From Duganella sp. Leaf126 (GTDB lineage: Bacteria > Pseudomonadota > Gammaproteobacteria > Burkholderiales > Burkholderiaceae_D), in the NCBI RefSeq assembly GCF_001423125.1, contig NZ_LMNW01000001.1, forward strand, positions 483,433 through 547,432: a stretch of DNA of 64,000 nt, in the 5' to 3' direction. Made by a program: the position numbers and the translations under genes. The first letter of the stretch is position 1. Every line of letters begins with the position of its first letter. The notes beneath the pieces were generated by a model. The model was not told the DNA's origin. It saw only the letters and a list, made by a program, of their open reading frames with translations, and made no database searches. Of the stretch, positions 56,707 to 64,000 are shown one piece after another.

Positions 56707-57377
56707 AAAACCTCGCCTTATTTGACCTCGACCACACGCTGCTGCCCATCGACTCCGACCACGAGTGGGGCGAATTTCTGGTCCGCATCGGCGCCGTCGA
56801 TGCCGTCGAGTTTGCCCGCCGCAACGACGCCTTCTATGCCCAGTACCAGGCCGGCACGCTCGACCCGGTCGAGTACCTGGAGTTCGCACTCGGCACGCTG
56901 GCCCGTTTCCCGCGCGCCAGGCTCGACCAGATGCGGGCGCAATACATGACCGAGGTGGTGGTGCCCCATATCCGCCCGGCCGCACTGGCGCTGCTGAAAA
57001 AACACCAGGATGCGGGCGACCTGGTGGCCATCGTCACCGCCACCAACCACTTTGTCACCGAGCCGATCGCCCGCGCACTGGGCGTCGACCACCTGATCGC
57101 CGCCATGCCCGAGTACGACGCCGAAGGCAATGTCACCGGCCGTCTGCTGGGCACCCCGACCCAGGGCAAGGGCAAGATCACCCATACCGAAGCGTGGCTG
57201 GCCGGCATGGGCAAGACCTTTGCCGATTTCGGTACCGTCCACTTCTACAGCGACTCGCACAACGACCTGCCGCTGATGTCGCTGGTGAGCCACCCGGTGG
57301 CCACCAATGCCAACGCCACCCTGAAAACGCACGCCACCGCCCAAGGCTGGCAACTGATTGAACTGTTCAATGATTAA
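56703..57377 (+). CDS. HAD-IB family phosphatase
   Basis: This 224-residue phosphatase has the HAD motifs: LFDLDHTLLP (nucleophile Asp), VAIVTATNHF (motif II) and FYSDSHNDLPLM (motif III/IV). It resembles SerB-type and PhoN-like HAD-IB proteins often encoded between hda and pcnB in Burkholderiales. Histidinol-phosphate or a phosphoserine-like ester are possible substrates; none is proven. It overlaps both neighbours. Confidence 0.87.
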   Translation: MKNLALFDLDHTLLPIDSDHEWGEFLVRIGAVDAVEFARRNDAFYAQYQAGTLDPVEYLEFALGTLARFPRARLDQMRAQYMTEVVVPHIRPAALALLKKHQDAGDLVAIVTATNHFVTEPIARALGVDHLIAAMPEYDAEGNVTGRLLGTPTQGKGKITHTEAWLAGMGKTFADFGTVHFYSDSHNDLPLMSLVSHPVATNANATLKTHATAQGWQLIELFND

Positions 57378-59169
57378 GAAACTGATCCGCAAAATCCTCG
57401 GCGCCAAGAGCAAGGTGCGCGATACCAATACCCCGGTGGTGCTGGGGCCGGAGGCGCACGGCATCGATCCGAAACTGCTGTCCAACAACGCGGTGCGCGT
57501 GACCAGCACCTTGCAGGAGGCGGGCTTCGAAGCGTTCGTGGTGGGCGGCGCCGTGCGCGACCTGCTGCTCGGCGTCAAGCCCAAGGACTTCGACATCGCC
57601 ACCAACGCCACGCCGGAACAGGTGCGCAAGCTGTTCCGCCGCGCCTTCATCATCGGCAAGCGCTTCCAGATCGTGCACGTGATGTTCGGCCAGGACCTGC
57701 TGGAAGTGACCACCTTCCGCGGCACCACCTCGGACAACGCGCCCAAGGATGAACATGGCCGCGTGCTGCGCGACAACACCTTCGGCTCGCAGGCCGAGGA
57801 TGCCGTGCGGCGCGACTTCACCATCAACGCCATGTACTACAACCCGGCCAACGGCCAGGTGCTCGACTACCACGGCGGCATCGAGGACATCCGTGCCAGG
57901 ACGCTGCGCATCATCGGCCAGCCGGAAGCACGCTACCGCGAAGACCCGGTGCGCATGCTGCGCGTGGTGCGTTTTGCGGCTAAACTGAAATTCACGATCG
58001 AACCGACCACCGCTGCGCCGATCGCGCTAATGGCGCCGCTGATCGACAACGTGCCGGCCGCGCGCGTGTTCGACGAAATGCTCAAGCTGCTCATGAGCGG
58101 CCACGCGCTGGCCTGCCTGCAGCAGCTGCGCAAGGAAGGCCTGCATCACGGCCTGCTGCCGCTGCTCGACGTGGTGCTGGAACAGCCGATGGGCTTCAAG
58201 TTCGTCACGCTGGCGCTGGACTCGACCGACGCCCGCATCGCGGCCGGCAAGACCGTCTCGCCGGGCTTCCTGTTCGCATCGCTGCTGTGGCACCAAGTAC
58301 TCGAGAAATGGACAGCCTACCGCGCGGCCGGCGAGCAGACCATCCCGGCGCTGCACCTGGCCGCCGACGACGTGCTCGATTCGCAGACCGAAAAGCTGGC
58401 ACTGCAACGCAAGATCGGCACCGACATGCGCGACATCTGGTCGATGCAGCCGCGCTTCGAGCGCCGCACCGGCAAGGCGCCGCACAAGCTGCTCGAACAC
58501 CTGCGTTTCCGCGCCGGTTACGACTTCCTGCTGCTGCGCTGCGCCTCGGGCGAGCTCGATGCCGAACTCGGTCAATGGTGGACGGCGTTCTACGAGGCCG
58601 ACGAAGCGGGCCGCGATGCGCTGATCGCCAGCGCCAGCCGCTCCCCGCGCCCTGCCCGGGCTGCTGGCGGTAATGGTGCCAATGGCGGCAATGGCGGCAA
58701 TGGCACCCGCGCTGGCGGCCGGGGCGCCGGCAACGCCGGCCAGGGCGCGGACGAAGGCGACGATGATTACGCCGCGCCAGCCGCCACCGACGCCGCCCCG
58801 AAACGCAAGCGCGCACCGCGCCGCAGCCGCACACGCGGTCCGGCAGCGGCTGCCGAAAGCGGCGCGCAGCTTGCTGGTGCTAATGCTGGCGCTAATGCTG
58901 GCGCTGGCGCTGGCGTCGGTGCTGGTGCTGGTGCTGGTGCTGGTGCTGGTGCTGGTGCTGGCGCTGGCGCTGGCGCTGGTGCTGGCGCTAGCGTCGGTGC
59001 TGGTGCTGGTGCTGGTGCTGGTGCTGGTGCTGGCGCTGGGGTCGGTGCGAGCGCTGGTGCTGGTGCTGGTGGCGCCGGTGCTGACGCTGCTAAAGCTGGG
59101 GCCGCAGGCAAGGCTGGCGCGGCTGTCGGCGTCGGCGCTGGCGGCAGTGCGGGTTCCGACCGCGACTGA
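57370..59169 (+). CDS. pcnB: Poly(A) polymerase I with Gly-Ala repeat tail
   Basis: This 599-residue enzyme adds 3' poly(A) tails to RNA. The nucleotidyltransferase head has FVVGGAVRDLLLGVKPKDFDIATNA, split here as GGAVRD and DFDIAT, then RRDFTINAMYYNP and EDPVRMLRVVRFAAKL. The catalytic core ends near residue 430. A basic patch (KRKRAPRRSRTRG) around 475-490 should bind RNA. Residues about 501-575 are an almost pure Gly-Ala repeat encoded by a hexanucleotide microsatellite. The start overlaps the HAD gene by eight bases. Confidence 0.93.
   Translation: MIKKLIRKILGAKSKVRDTNTPVVLGPEAHGIDPKLLSNNAVRVTSTLQEAGFEAFVVGGAVRDLLLGVKPKDFDIATNATPEQVRKLFRRAFIIGKRFQIVHVMFGQDLLEVTTFRGTTSDNAPKDEHGRVLRDNTFGSQAEDAVRRDFTINAMYYNPANGQVLDYHGGIEDIRARTLRIIGQPEARYREDPVRMLRVVRFAAKLKFTIEPTTAAPIALMAPLIDNVPAARVFDEMLKLLMSGHALACLQQLRKEGLHHGLLPLLDVVLEQPMGFKFVTLALDSTDARIAAGKTVSPGFLFASLLWHQVLEKWTAYRAAGEQTIPALHLAADDVLDSQTEKLALQRKIGTDMRDIWSMQPRFERRTGKAPHKLLEHLRFRAGYDFLLLRCASGELDAELGQWWTAFYEADEAGRDALIASASRSPRPARAAGGNGANGGNGGNGTRAGGRGAGNAGQGADEGDDDYAAPAATDAAPKRKRAPRRSRTRGPAAAAESGAQLAGANAGANAGAGAGVGAGAGAGAGAGAGAGAGAGAGAGASVGAGAGAGAGAGAGAGVGASAGAGAGGAGADAAKAGAAGKAGAAVGVGAGGSAGSDRD
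58872..59090 (+). repeat. GGTGCT/GGCGCT hexanucleotide microsatellite inside pcnB
   Basis: About 35 imperfect copies of GGTGCT or GGCGCT encode the Gly-Ala tail. The longest pure GGTGCT runs are five to six units. Unit gain or loss changes tail length by two residues without a frameshift. Confidence 0.9.
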
Positions 59170-59183
59170 GCCAGCGTGCCGGC

Positions 59184-59696
59184 ATGAGCATCACCGATCG
59201 CGCGGATGAAGGCGGCTTCGCCTTCACCATCGCCTACATCGGCATCGGCGCCAACCTCGGCGACGCGCGCGCCAACGTGGCCGACGCCATCGCGCGCCTG
59301 CAAAAGGTGCCCGGCTGCACGCTGATGGCGACATCGCGCCTGTACCGCACGGCGCCGATCGACGCCGGCGGCGACGATTACATCAACGCCGTGGCCCGCG
59401 TCGCCACCACGCTCCCGGCGCACGACCTGCTGCAGGCGCTGCACGGCATCGAACAGGCGCACGGGCGCGAACGCCCGTACCGCAACGCGCCGCGCACGCT
59501 CGACCTCGACCTGCTGCTGTACGGCGACGCCGTGATCGACAGCAACGATCTGACCGTGCCGCATCCGCGCATCACGGAGCGCGCCTTTGTGCTGGTGCCG
59601 CTCGTCGAGCTGGCGCCGGCGATTCATATTCCGGGCCGCGGCGCTGCGCAAGCCTGCCTGCCTGCCGTGGCCGACCAGGGCATCACACCGCTCTGA
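59184..59696 (+). CDS. folK: 2-amino-4-hydroxy-6-hydroxymethyldihydropteridine diphosphokinase
   Basis: This 170-residue kinase transfers pyrophosphate from ATP in folate synthesis. It has AYIGIGANLGDARANV, TSRLYRTAPI, the catalytic loop RPYRNAPRTLDLDLLLYG with both Mg-binding Asp residues, and PHPRITERAFVLVPL. It follows pcnB by 14 bases, the usual order in Burkholderiales. Confidence 0.95.
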   Translation: MSITDRADEGGFAFTIAYIGIGANLGDARANVADAIARLQKVPGCTLMATSRLYRTAPIDAGGDDYINAVARVATTLPAHDLLQALHGIEQAHGRERPYRNAPRTLDLDLLLYGDAVIDSNDLTVPHPRITERAFVLVPLVELAPAIHIPGRGAAQACLPAVADQGITPL

Positions 59697-59786
59697 CCGC
59701 ATTTTAGAACGACGGGCAAGCACCAGCGCCACGCACACCACTGCAGGCTACACTGACGCGGTCCGCCCCATTTTTAAAGGATTACC

Positions 59787-60668
59787 ATGTCTGGTTATTT
59801 GCAAGGAAACGAACTGGCCGCGAGCCAGCAACCGGCCGCCAACGTCCACGCGCCAGCGCCGACCAAGCCGCCCGCCACCAAGACCGTCACCGTCCACACG
59901 CTGACCGAGCTGCGCGCGCGCGGTGAAAAAATCGCCATGCTCACCTGCTACGACGCCAGCTTCGCCGCGCTGATGGACCGCTGCGGTGTCGAGATGCTGC
60001 TGATCGGCGACTCGCTGGGCATGGTCTGCAACGGCCACCCGTCAACGCTGCCCGTCACCGTGGCGGAACTGGCCTACCACACGGCCGCCGTCGCGCGCGG
60101 CAGCAAGTCGGCCATGATCGTGGCCGACCTGCCGTTCGGCGCCTACGGCACCACGGAGACCGCTTACCACAACGCCGTGCAGCTGATGCAGGCCGGCGCC
60201 CACATGATCAAGATCGAAGGCGGCGCCTGGCTGGCCGACACCGTGCGCTTCATGACCGAGCGCGGCGTGCCGGTCTGCGCCCACCTGGGCCTGACCCCAC
60301 AATCGGTGCACCAGCTGGGCGGCTACAAGGTGCAGGGCAAGACCGCCGACAGCGCCGACCTGCTCAAGCGCGACGCCATGGCCCTGCAGGCGGCCGGCGC
60401 CTCGGTAGTGGTGCTGGAAGCGATTCCCGCCACGCTGGGCAAGGAAGTGACCGCCCTGCTGGCCATTCCGACCATCGGCATCGGCGCCGGCCCCGACTGC
60501 TCGGGCCAGGTGCTGGTCATGCACGACCTGCTCGGCGTCTTCCCGGGCCGCAAGGCGCGCTTCGTGAAAAACTTCATGGACGGCCAGACCAGCATCGACA
60601 ACGCCATCACCGCCTATGTCACCGCCGTCAAGGACGGCAGCTTCCCCGCTCCCGAGCATTGCTTCTAA
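59787..60668 (+). CDS. panB: Ketopantoate hydroxymethyltransferase
   Basis: This 293-residue enzyme makes ketopantoate for coenzyme A synthesis. It shows [81 protein letters not shown] and [19 protein letters not shown]. An N-terminal extension of about 35 residues (Ala/Pro-rich) precedes the core. panC is not adjacent. A nested palindromic element begins three bases after the stop. Confidence 0.96.
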   Translation: MSGYLQGNELAASQQPAANVHAPAPTKPPATKTVTVHTLTELRARGEKIAMLTCYDASFAALMDRCGVEMLLIGDSLGMVCNGHPSTLPVTVAELAYHTAAVARGSKSAMIVADLPFGAYGTTETAYHNAVQLMQAGAHMIKIEGGAWLADTVRFMTERGVPVCAHLGLTPQSVHQLGGYKVQGKTADSADLLKRDAMALQAAGASVVVLEAIPATLGKEVTALLAIPTIGIGAGPDCSGQVLVMHDLLGVFPGRKARFVKNFMDGQTSIDNAITAYVTAVKDGSFPAPEHCF

Positions 60669-60671
60669 CCC

Positions 60672-60872
60672 CCACTTCGGGGTCGGTTCCTGATGCCGTT
60701 AAATTAAGGTCTTCATTGCCGTCGTACCCGCGAAGGCGGCACCCAAGTTCTGCGAGAGGCGTCCAAGTGTCAGCCAAATCGGGTCCCCGCCTGCGCGGGG
60801 ACGACGTTTTTATGCTGACAAAATGAATACCTTTCGCTTAACTTAACGGCATCAGGGCCGGTTCCGAAGTGG
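60672..60872. mobile_element. Nested palindromic element (MITE-like) enclosing two inverted REP sequences
   Basis: About 200 bases between the convergent panB and aminotransferase stops form a nested inverted repeat. Outer arms are CCACTTCGG (60672) and CCGAAGTGG (60864-60872). Next come CTGATGCCGTTAAATTAAG (60690-60708) and its partner (60837-60855) with one mismatch. Inside lie two inverted REP copies, at 60720-60744 and 60781-60806. No open frame lies inside. It could be a non-autonomous element, a REP doublet or an elaborate bidirectional terminator. Confidence 0.7.
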
Positions 60873-62273
60873 TTACAGCCAGCCGCGCTGCTGCAGGTCG
60901 GCCTGGGTCAGGTCGAGGCAGTGGCGGATCAGGGCGATCATGTCGTCGATCTGCGTGCGCGTCATGACCAGCGGCGGGGAGATGATCATGCGGTCGCCGA
61001 CGGCGCGCATGATCATGCCGTTGCCGAACATGTGGGCGCGGCACACCATGCCCACCCCGAGCGCGCTGTCGAACGCGGTGTGCTCGTGCCGGTTGCCGCC
61101 CTTGCGGCGTACGAGATCGAGACCCGCGACCAGGCCGCAGCTGTCGGCGTCGCCGACCAGCGGGTGGTGGGCCAGGTCGGCAAAGCGCTGCTTCAGATAG
61201 GGGCCGGTATCGGCGGCCACGCGCTCGACCAGCTGCTCTTCTTCCAGGATGCGGATGTTTTCCAGCGCCGCCGCGCAGGCGACCGGGTGGCCCGAATAGG
61301 TGAAGCCGTGCTGGAATTCGCCGCCCTGCCCGATCAGTACATCGGCCACGCGGTCGCCCACCAGCACCCCGCCCAGCGGCACGTAGCCGGACGTGACGCC
61401 CTTGGCAAACGTGATCAGGTCGGGGCGGATGCCGAACAGGTCGGAAGCGAACCAGCGTCCCAGCCGCCCGAAACCGCAAATGACTTCGTCGGCGATCAGC
61501 AGGATGCCGTATTTGTCGCAGATGCGCTGGATCTCGGGCCAGTAGGTGGCGGGCGGGATGATCACGCCGCCTGCGCCCTGCACCGGCTCGCCGATGAAGG
61601 CGGCCACCTTGTCCGCGCCCACCTCGAGGATTTTCTGCTCCAGCCAGGACGCCGCCTCGATGCCGAATTCGTCCTCGCTCATGCCGCGCCCCGCCGTCCG
61701 GTAATCGGGCTGGCCGATGTGGACGATGCACGGGATCGGCAAACCGCCCTGCGCATGCATGTCGGGCATGCCGCCGAGCGAGGCGCCGGCCATCGTGCTG
61801 CCGTGGTAGGCATTGTGGCGGCTGATGATGGTGTGGCGCTCGCTGTAGCCCAGCACATCCCAGTAGCGCCGCGCCATGCGCACATTGGTGTCGTTGGCTT
61901 CCGAGCCGGAATTGGTGAAGTACACGTGCTGGAACTGCGGCGGCGAAATCGCCGCCAGCTTGTTGGCCAGCAGGACCGCCGGCACATTGGTGGTGTTGAA
62001 GAAGCTGTTATAGAACGGCAGCGTCTCCATCTGGCGGTAGACCGCGTCCGAGATGCTCTTGCGCCCGTAGCCCACGTTCACGCACCACAGGCCCGACATG
62101 CCGTCGAGGATCTGGTTACCTTCCGAATCCCACAGGTAGATGCCTTCGCCGCGCACCATCACGCGCGCGCCCTGCTCGCCGAGCGTGCGGTGGTCGGTGA
62201 ACGGGTGCAGATAGTGCGCCGTGTCGAGTTTCTGGATGGCGGCCGTGTCGTACAGTTCCTTCAGCATGGTCAT
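60873..62273 (-). CDS. Class III aminotransferase, probably putrescine/omega-amino type
   Basis: This 466-residue PLP enzyme probably transfers the amino group of a diamine or omega-amino acid to pyruvate. Recognisable parts are YLWDSEGNQILDGMSGLWCVN, FTNSGSEANDTNVRMAR, ISRHNAYHGSTMAGASLGG, LLIADEVICGFGRLG and the Schiff-base Lys in ITFAKGVTSGYVPLGG. It resembles SpuC. AGGAG eight bases before the ATG at 62273 sets the start. The upstream genes are PuuA- and PuuD-like, consistent with polyamine catabolism. Confidence 0.88.
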   Translation of the reverse strand: MTMLKELYDTAAIQKLDTAHYLHPFTDHRTLGEQGARVMVRGEGIYLWDSEGNQILDGMSGLWCVNVGYGRKSISDAVYRQMETLPFYNSFFNTTNVPAVLLANKLAAISPPQFQHVYFTNSGSEANDTNVRMARRYWDVLGYSERHTIISRHNAYHGSTMAGASLGGMPDMHAQGGLPIPCIVHIGQPDYRTAGRGMSEDEFGIEAASWLEQKILEVGADKVAAFIGEPVQGAGGVIIPPATYWPEIQRICDKYGILLIADEVICGFGRLGRWFASDLFGIRPDLITFAKGVTSGYVPLGGVLVGDRVADVLIGQGGEFQHGFTYSGHPVACAAALENIRILEEEQLVERVAADTGPYLKQRFADLAHHPLVGDADSCGLVAGLDLVRRKGGNRHEHTAFDSALGVGMVCRAHMFGNGMIMRAVGDRMIISPPLVMTRTQIDDMIALIRHCLDLTQADLQQRGWL

Positions 62274-62302
62274 GCTCTGGTCTCCTTGTCCTTGGTGCCC
62301 GG

Positions 62303-63673
62303 TCAGACGTGCAGCAGCAGGTGCTCGCGTTCCCACGGGCTGATGACGGTCATGAATTCCTGGTGTTCGAGATCCTTGATGGCGGCGTAGACATCGATGA
62401 AGCGCTCACCGAGCACGCTGCGCAGCCGGTCCTGGCGGCGCAGCAGTTGCAGCGCCTCGGGCAGCCCTTGCGGGAGCTCTACCTCGAGGTCGTAGGCGCT
62501 GTCGGTGGTCATCGGCGTCGGCTCCAGCTGCTCGGTCATGCCCAGGTAGCCGCAGGCCAGCGTGACGGCCAGCGCCAGGTAGGGGTTGGCGTCGGCGCCG
62601 ATGATGCGGTTTTCCACGCGGCGGTCGTTCACGCCCGATTCGGGCACGCGGAAGCCGACCGTGCGGTTGTCCATGCCCCACTGGATATTGATCGGCGCGG
62701 CCGTGTGGCGCACGATGCGGCGGTAGGAATTGACGTACGGCGCCACGATGGCCATCGCCGACGGCATGTAGCGCTGCAGGCCGCCGATGTAGTGCTTGAA
62801 GATGGGCGCGGCCGAACCGTCGTCGGCGCTGAAGATGTTCCGGCCGGTCTTGAGATCGACCACGCTCTGGTGCACATGCATGGCCGATCCCGGCTCGCCG
62901 GCCATCGGCTTGGCCATGAAGGTGGCGTACATGTCGTGCTTGAGCGCCGCCTCGCGCAAGGTGCGCTTGAAGAAGAACACCTTGTCGGCAAGTCCCAGCG
63001 GATCGCCGTGCAGGAAGTTGATCTCCATCTGGCCGGCACCGATTTCGTGGATCAGCGTATCGACATCGAGGTTCATCGTCTCGCAGTAGTCGTAGATGTC
63101 CTCGAACAGCGGGTCGAACTCGTTGACGGCATCGATGCTGTACACCTGGCGGCTGGTTTCGGCGCGGCCGCTGCGCCCGATCGGCGGGCGCAGCGGCAGG
63201 TCGGGATCGGTGTTCTTGGCGGTCAGGTAGAACTCCAGCTCGGGCGCCACCACCGGCTGCCAGCCGCGGTCCGCGTACAGCTTGAGCACGCGCCGCAGCA
63301 CCGAGCGCGGCGCGAAGTCCACCAGCCGACCGTCGGCAAAATAGCAGTCGTGGATCACCTGCGCGGTGGGATCGCTGGCCCATGGCACCATGGTGATGGT
63401 GGTCGGATCGGCCTTCAGTATCATGTCGCGGTCGGTGCTGGAGATGGCGCGGTCGTAGGCGGCATCGGCCACCGGGTAGTTGCCGGTGACGGTCATGCCC
63501 AGCACCGCTTCCGGGATGCGCATGCCGCGCTCCTCTGTGAATTTGGCGCGCGGCAGGATCTTGCCGCGCGCCACGCCGGTCAGGTCAGGCACCAGGCATT
63601 CGATTTCGGTGACGTGCTTGTCGTTGAGCCAAACGTCCATGTCGGTGTAAGTGAAGTTCTCGCGTATTGCCAT
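62303..63673 (-). CDS. puuA: Glutamine synthetase-like protein, probable gamma-glutamylputrescine synthetase
   Basis: This 456-residue ligase joins glutamate to an amine using ATP. It carries GVARGKILPRAKF at the N-terminus, APELEFYLTAKN, the metal ligands in IHEIGAGQMEINF and SAMHVHQSVVDL, and RVENRIIGADANPYLALAV. It lacks the adenylylation segment typical of GlnA, so I assign it to the PuuA-type group. The ATG at 63673 follows GGAGAG and overlaps the stop of the upstream hydrolase. The true amine could be putrescine, spermidine or another polyamine. Confidence 0.87.
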   Translation of the reverse strand: MAIRENFTYTDMDVWLNDKHVTEIECLVPDLTGVARGKILPRAKFTEERGMRIPEAVLGMTVTGNYPVADAAYDRAISSTDRDMILKADPTTITMVPWASDPTAQVIHDCYFADGRLVDFAPRSVLRRVLKLYADRGWQPVVAPELEFYLTAKNTDPDLPLRPPIGRSGRAETSRQVYSIDAVNEFDPLFEDIYDYCETMNLDVDTLIHEIGAGQMEINFLHGDPLGLADKVFFFKRTLREAALKHDMYATFMAKPMAGEPGSAMHVHQSVVDLKTGRNIFSADDGSAAPIFKHYIGGLQRYMPSAMAIVAPYVNSYRRIVRHTAAPINIQWGMDNRTVGFRVPESGVNDRRVENRIIGADANPYLALAVTLACGYLGMTEQLEPTPMTTDSAYDLEVELPQGLPEALQLLRRQDRLRSVLGERFIDVYAAIKDLEHQEFMTVISPWEREHLLLHV

Positions 63674-64000
63674 CACATCTCTCCGCTGGTGACTGTGTTC
63701 CTGCTTTGTTTATATGCGCGGCAGGCGTCGCCGAAGGCCTGCAGCAGCTTGATCGAAACCGGGTTTTCCATCGCCTGCCATTCCGGGTGCCATTGCACCG
63801 CGAGCGTGAAGCCGCGCGCATCGCGCACGCGGAACGCTTCGACCAGGCCATCGTCGGCGCGCGCTTCCACCGCCAGGCGCGGCGCCAGGCGATCGATGCC
63901 CTGCCCGTGCAGCGAGTTGACCATGAGCGGTTCGGCGCTGCCCAGCACGCGGGCCAGCACGCCGTCGGGCGCCGGCAGCACCCGGTGCGCTGGCCCATAC
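63673..64000 (-). CDS. puuD: Gamma-glutamyl-gamma-aminobutyrate hydrolase, 3' part only
   Basis: Only the last 108 or so codons are in the window; the gene continues past position 64000. VNSLHGQGIDRLAPRL and the catalytic His-Glu pair in FTLAVQWHPEWQ identify a class I glutamine amidotransferase of the PuuD/YcjL type. It would release GABA from gamma-glutamyl-GABA. It sits directly before the PuuA-like gene with overlapping stop and start, consistent with one operon. Confidence 0.85.
   Translation of the reverse strand, partial: YGPAHRVLPAPDGVLARVLGSAEPLMVNSLHGQGIDRLAPRLAVEARADDGLVEAFRVRDARGFTLAVQWHPEWQAMENPVSIKLLQAFGDACRAYKQSRNTVTSGEM

Overview
The window looks like a chromosomal segment of a GC-rich betaproteobacterium, most likely Oxalobacteraceae (Massilia, Duganella or Janthinobacterium type). 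This is inferred from gene content and arrangement: recA-recX, sucCD, pgk-pyk-fbaA-purCEK, hda-HAD-pcnB-folK-panB, a Sua5-type TsaC, a PPi-type phosphofructokinase and a VC_2705-type symporter under a two-component system. No rRNA, tRNA, CRISPR array, prophage or transposase gene is visible. Almost all DNA is coding, and many neighbours overlap as ATGA or GTGA, so operons are tightly coupled.

Layout. 0.1-2.2 kb: a two-component system. 2.4-6.8 kb: a GDP-D-rhamnose type nucleotide-sugar operon (gmd, rmd, two glycosyltransferases). 6.9-13.1 kb: maeB, thiL and a large REC-PAS-GGDEF-EAL-REC protein, with a structured Fur-box-bearing intergenic region before thiL. 13.4-16.2 kb: a small accessory patch with pncC, two orphan genes resembling plasmid TraL and TraM, and a HicA-like/HTH pair that looks like an autoregulated toxin-antitoxin module. 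16.2-24.5 kb: an ArsR/CDF metal efflux operon, FKBP, tcdA, a hemerythrin-PdxH fusion, a flavin reductase, gcdH, ompW and a GDSL lipoprotein. 24.7-32.5 kb: sua5, purKEC and lower glycolysis (fbaA, pyk, pgk), with two HexR-like operators at pyk. 32.6-39.4 kb: azlCD, small conserved genes, a 66-bp tandem repeat array, a BepA-like protease and moaC. 39.5-44.5 kb: pilA with a sigma-54 promoter, sucCD, recX and recA with a LexA box. 44.7-53.4 kb: a second two-component system, its probable DUF4212/sodium:solute symporter target, and a tandem pair of S9 peptidases. 53.4-60.7 kb: PPi-PFK, purM, hda, a HAD phosphatase, pcnB with a Gly-Ala tail, folK and panB. 60.7-64 kb: a nested palindromic element, then a polyamine catabolic operon (aminotransferase, PuuA-like, PuuD-like) running off the end.

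How the genes work together. Central carbon flux is well represented: PPi-PFK, fbaA, pgk, pyk, maeB and sucCD, with signs of HexR control at pyk. Purine synthesis (purC, purE, purK, purM) and cofactor synthesis (thiL, moaC, folK, panB, pdxH) are scattered among them. The least explained items are the HicA-like/HTH pair with its own operator, the orphan TraL/TraM-like pair, the hemerythrin-PdxH fusion, the Fur-box intergenic region with three hairpins, the tandem array at 36.2-36.9 kb and the nested palindrome at 60.7 kb. Function calls rest on motifs and family knowledge read by eye; no database search was run.
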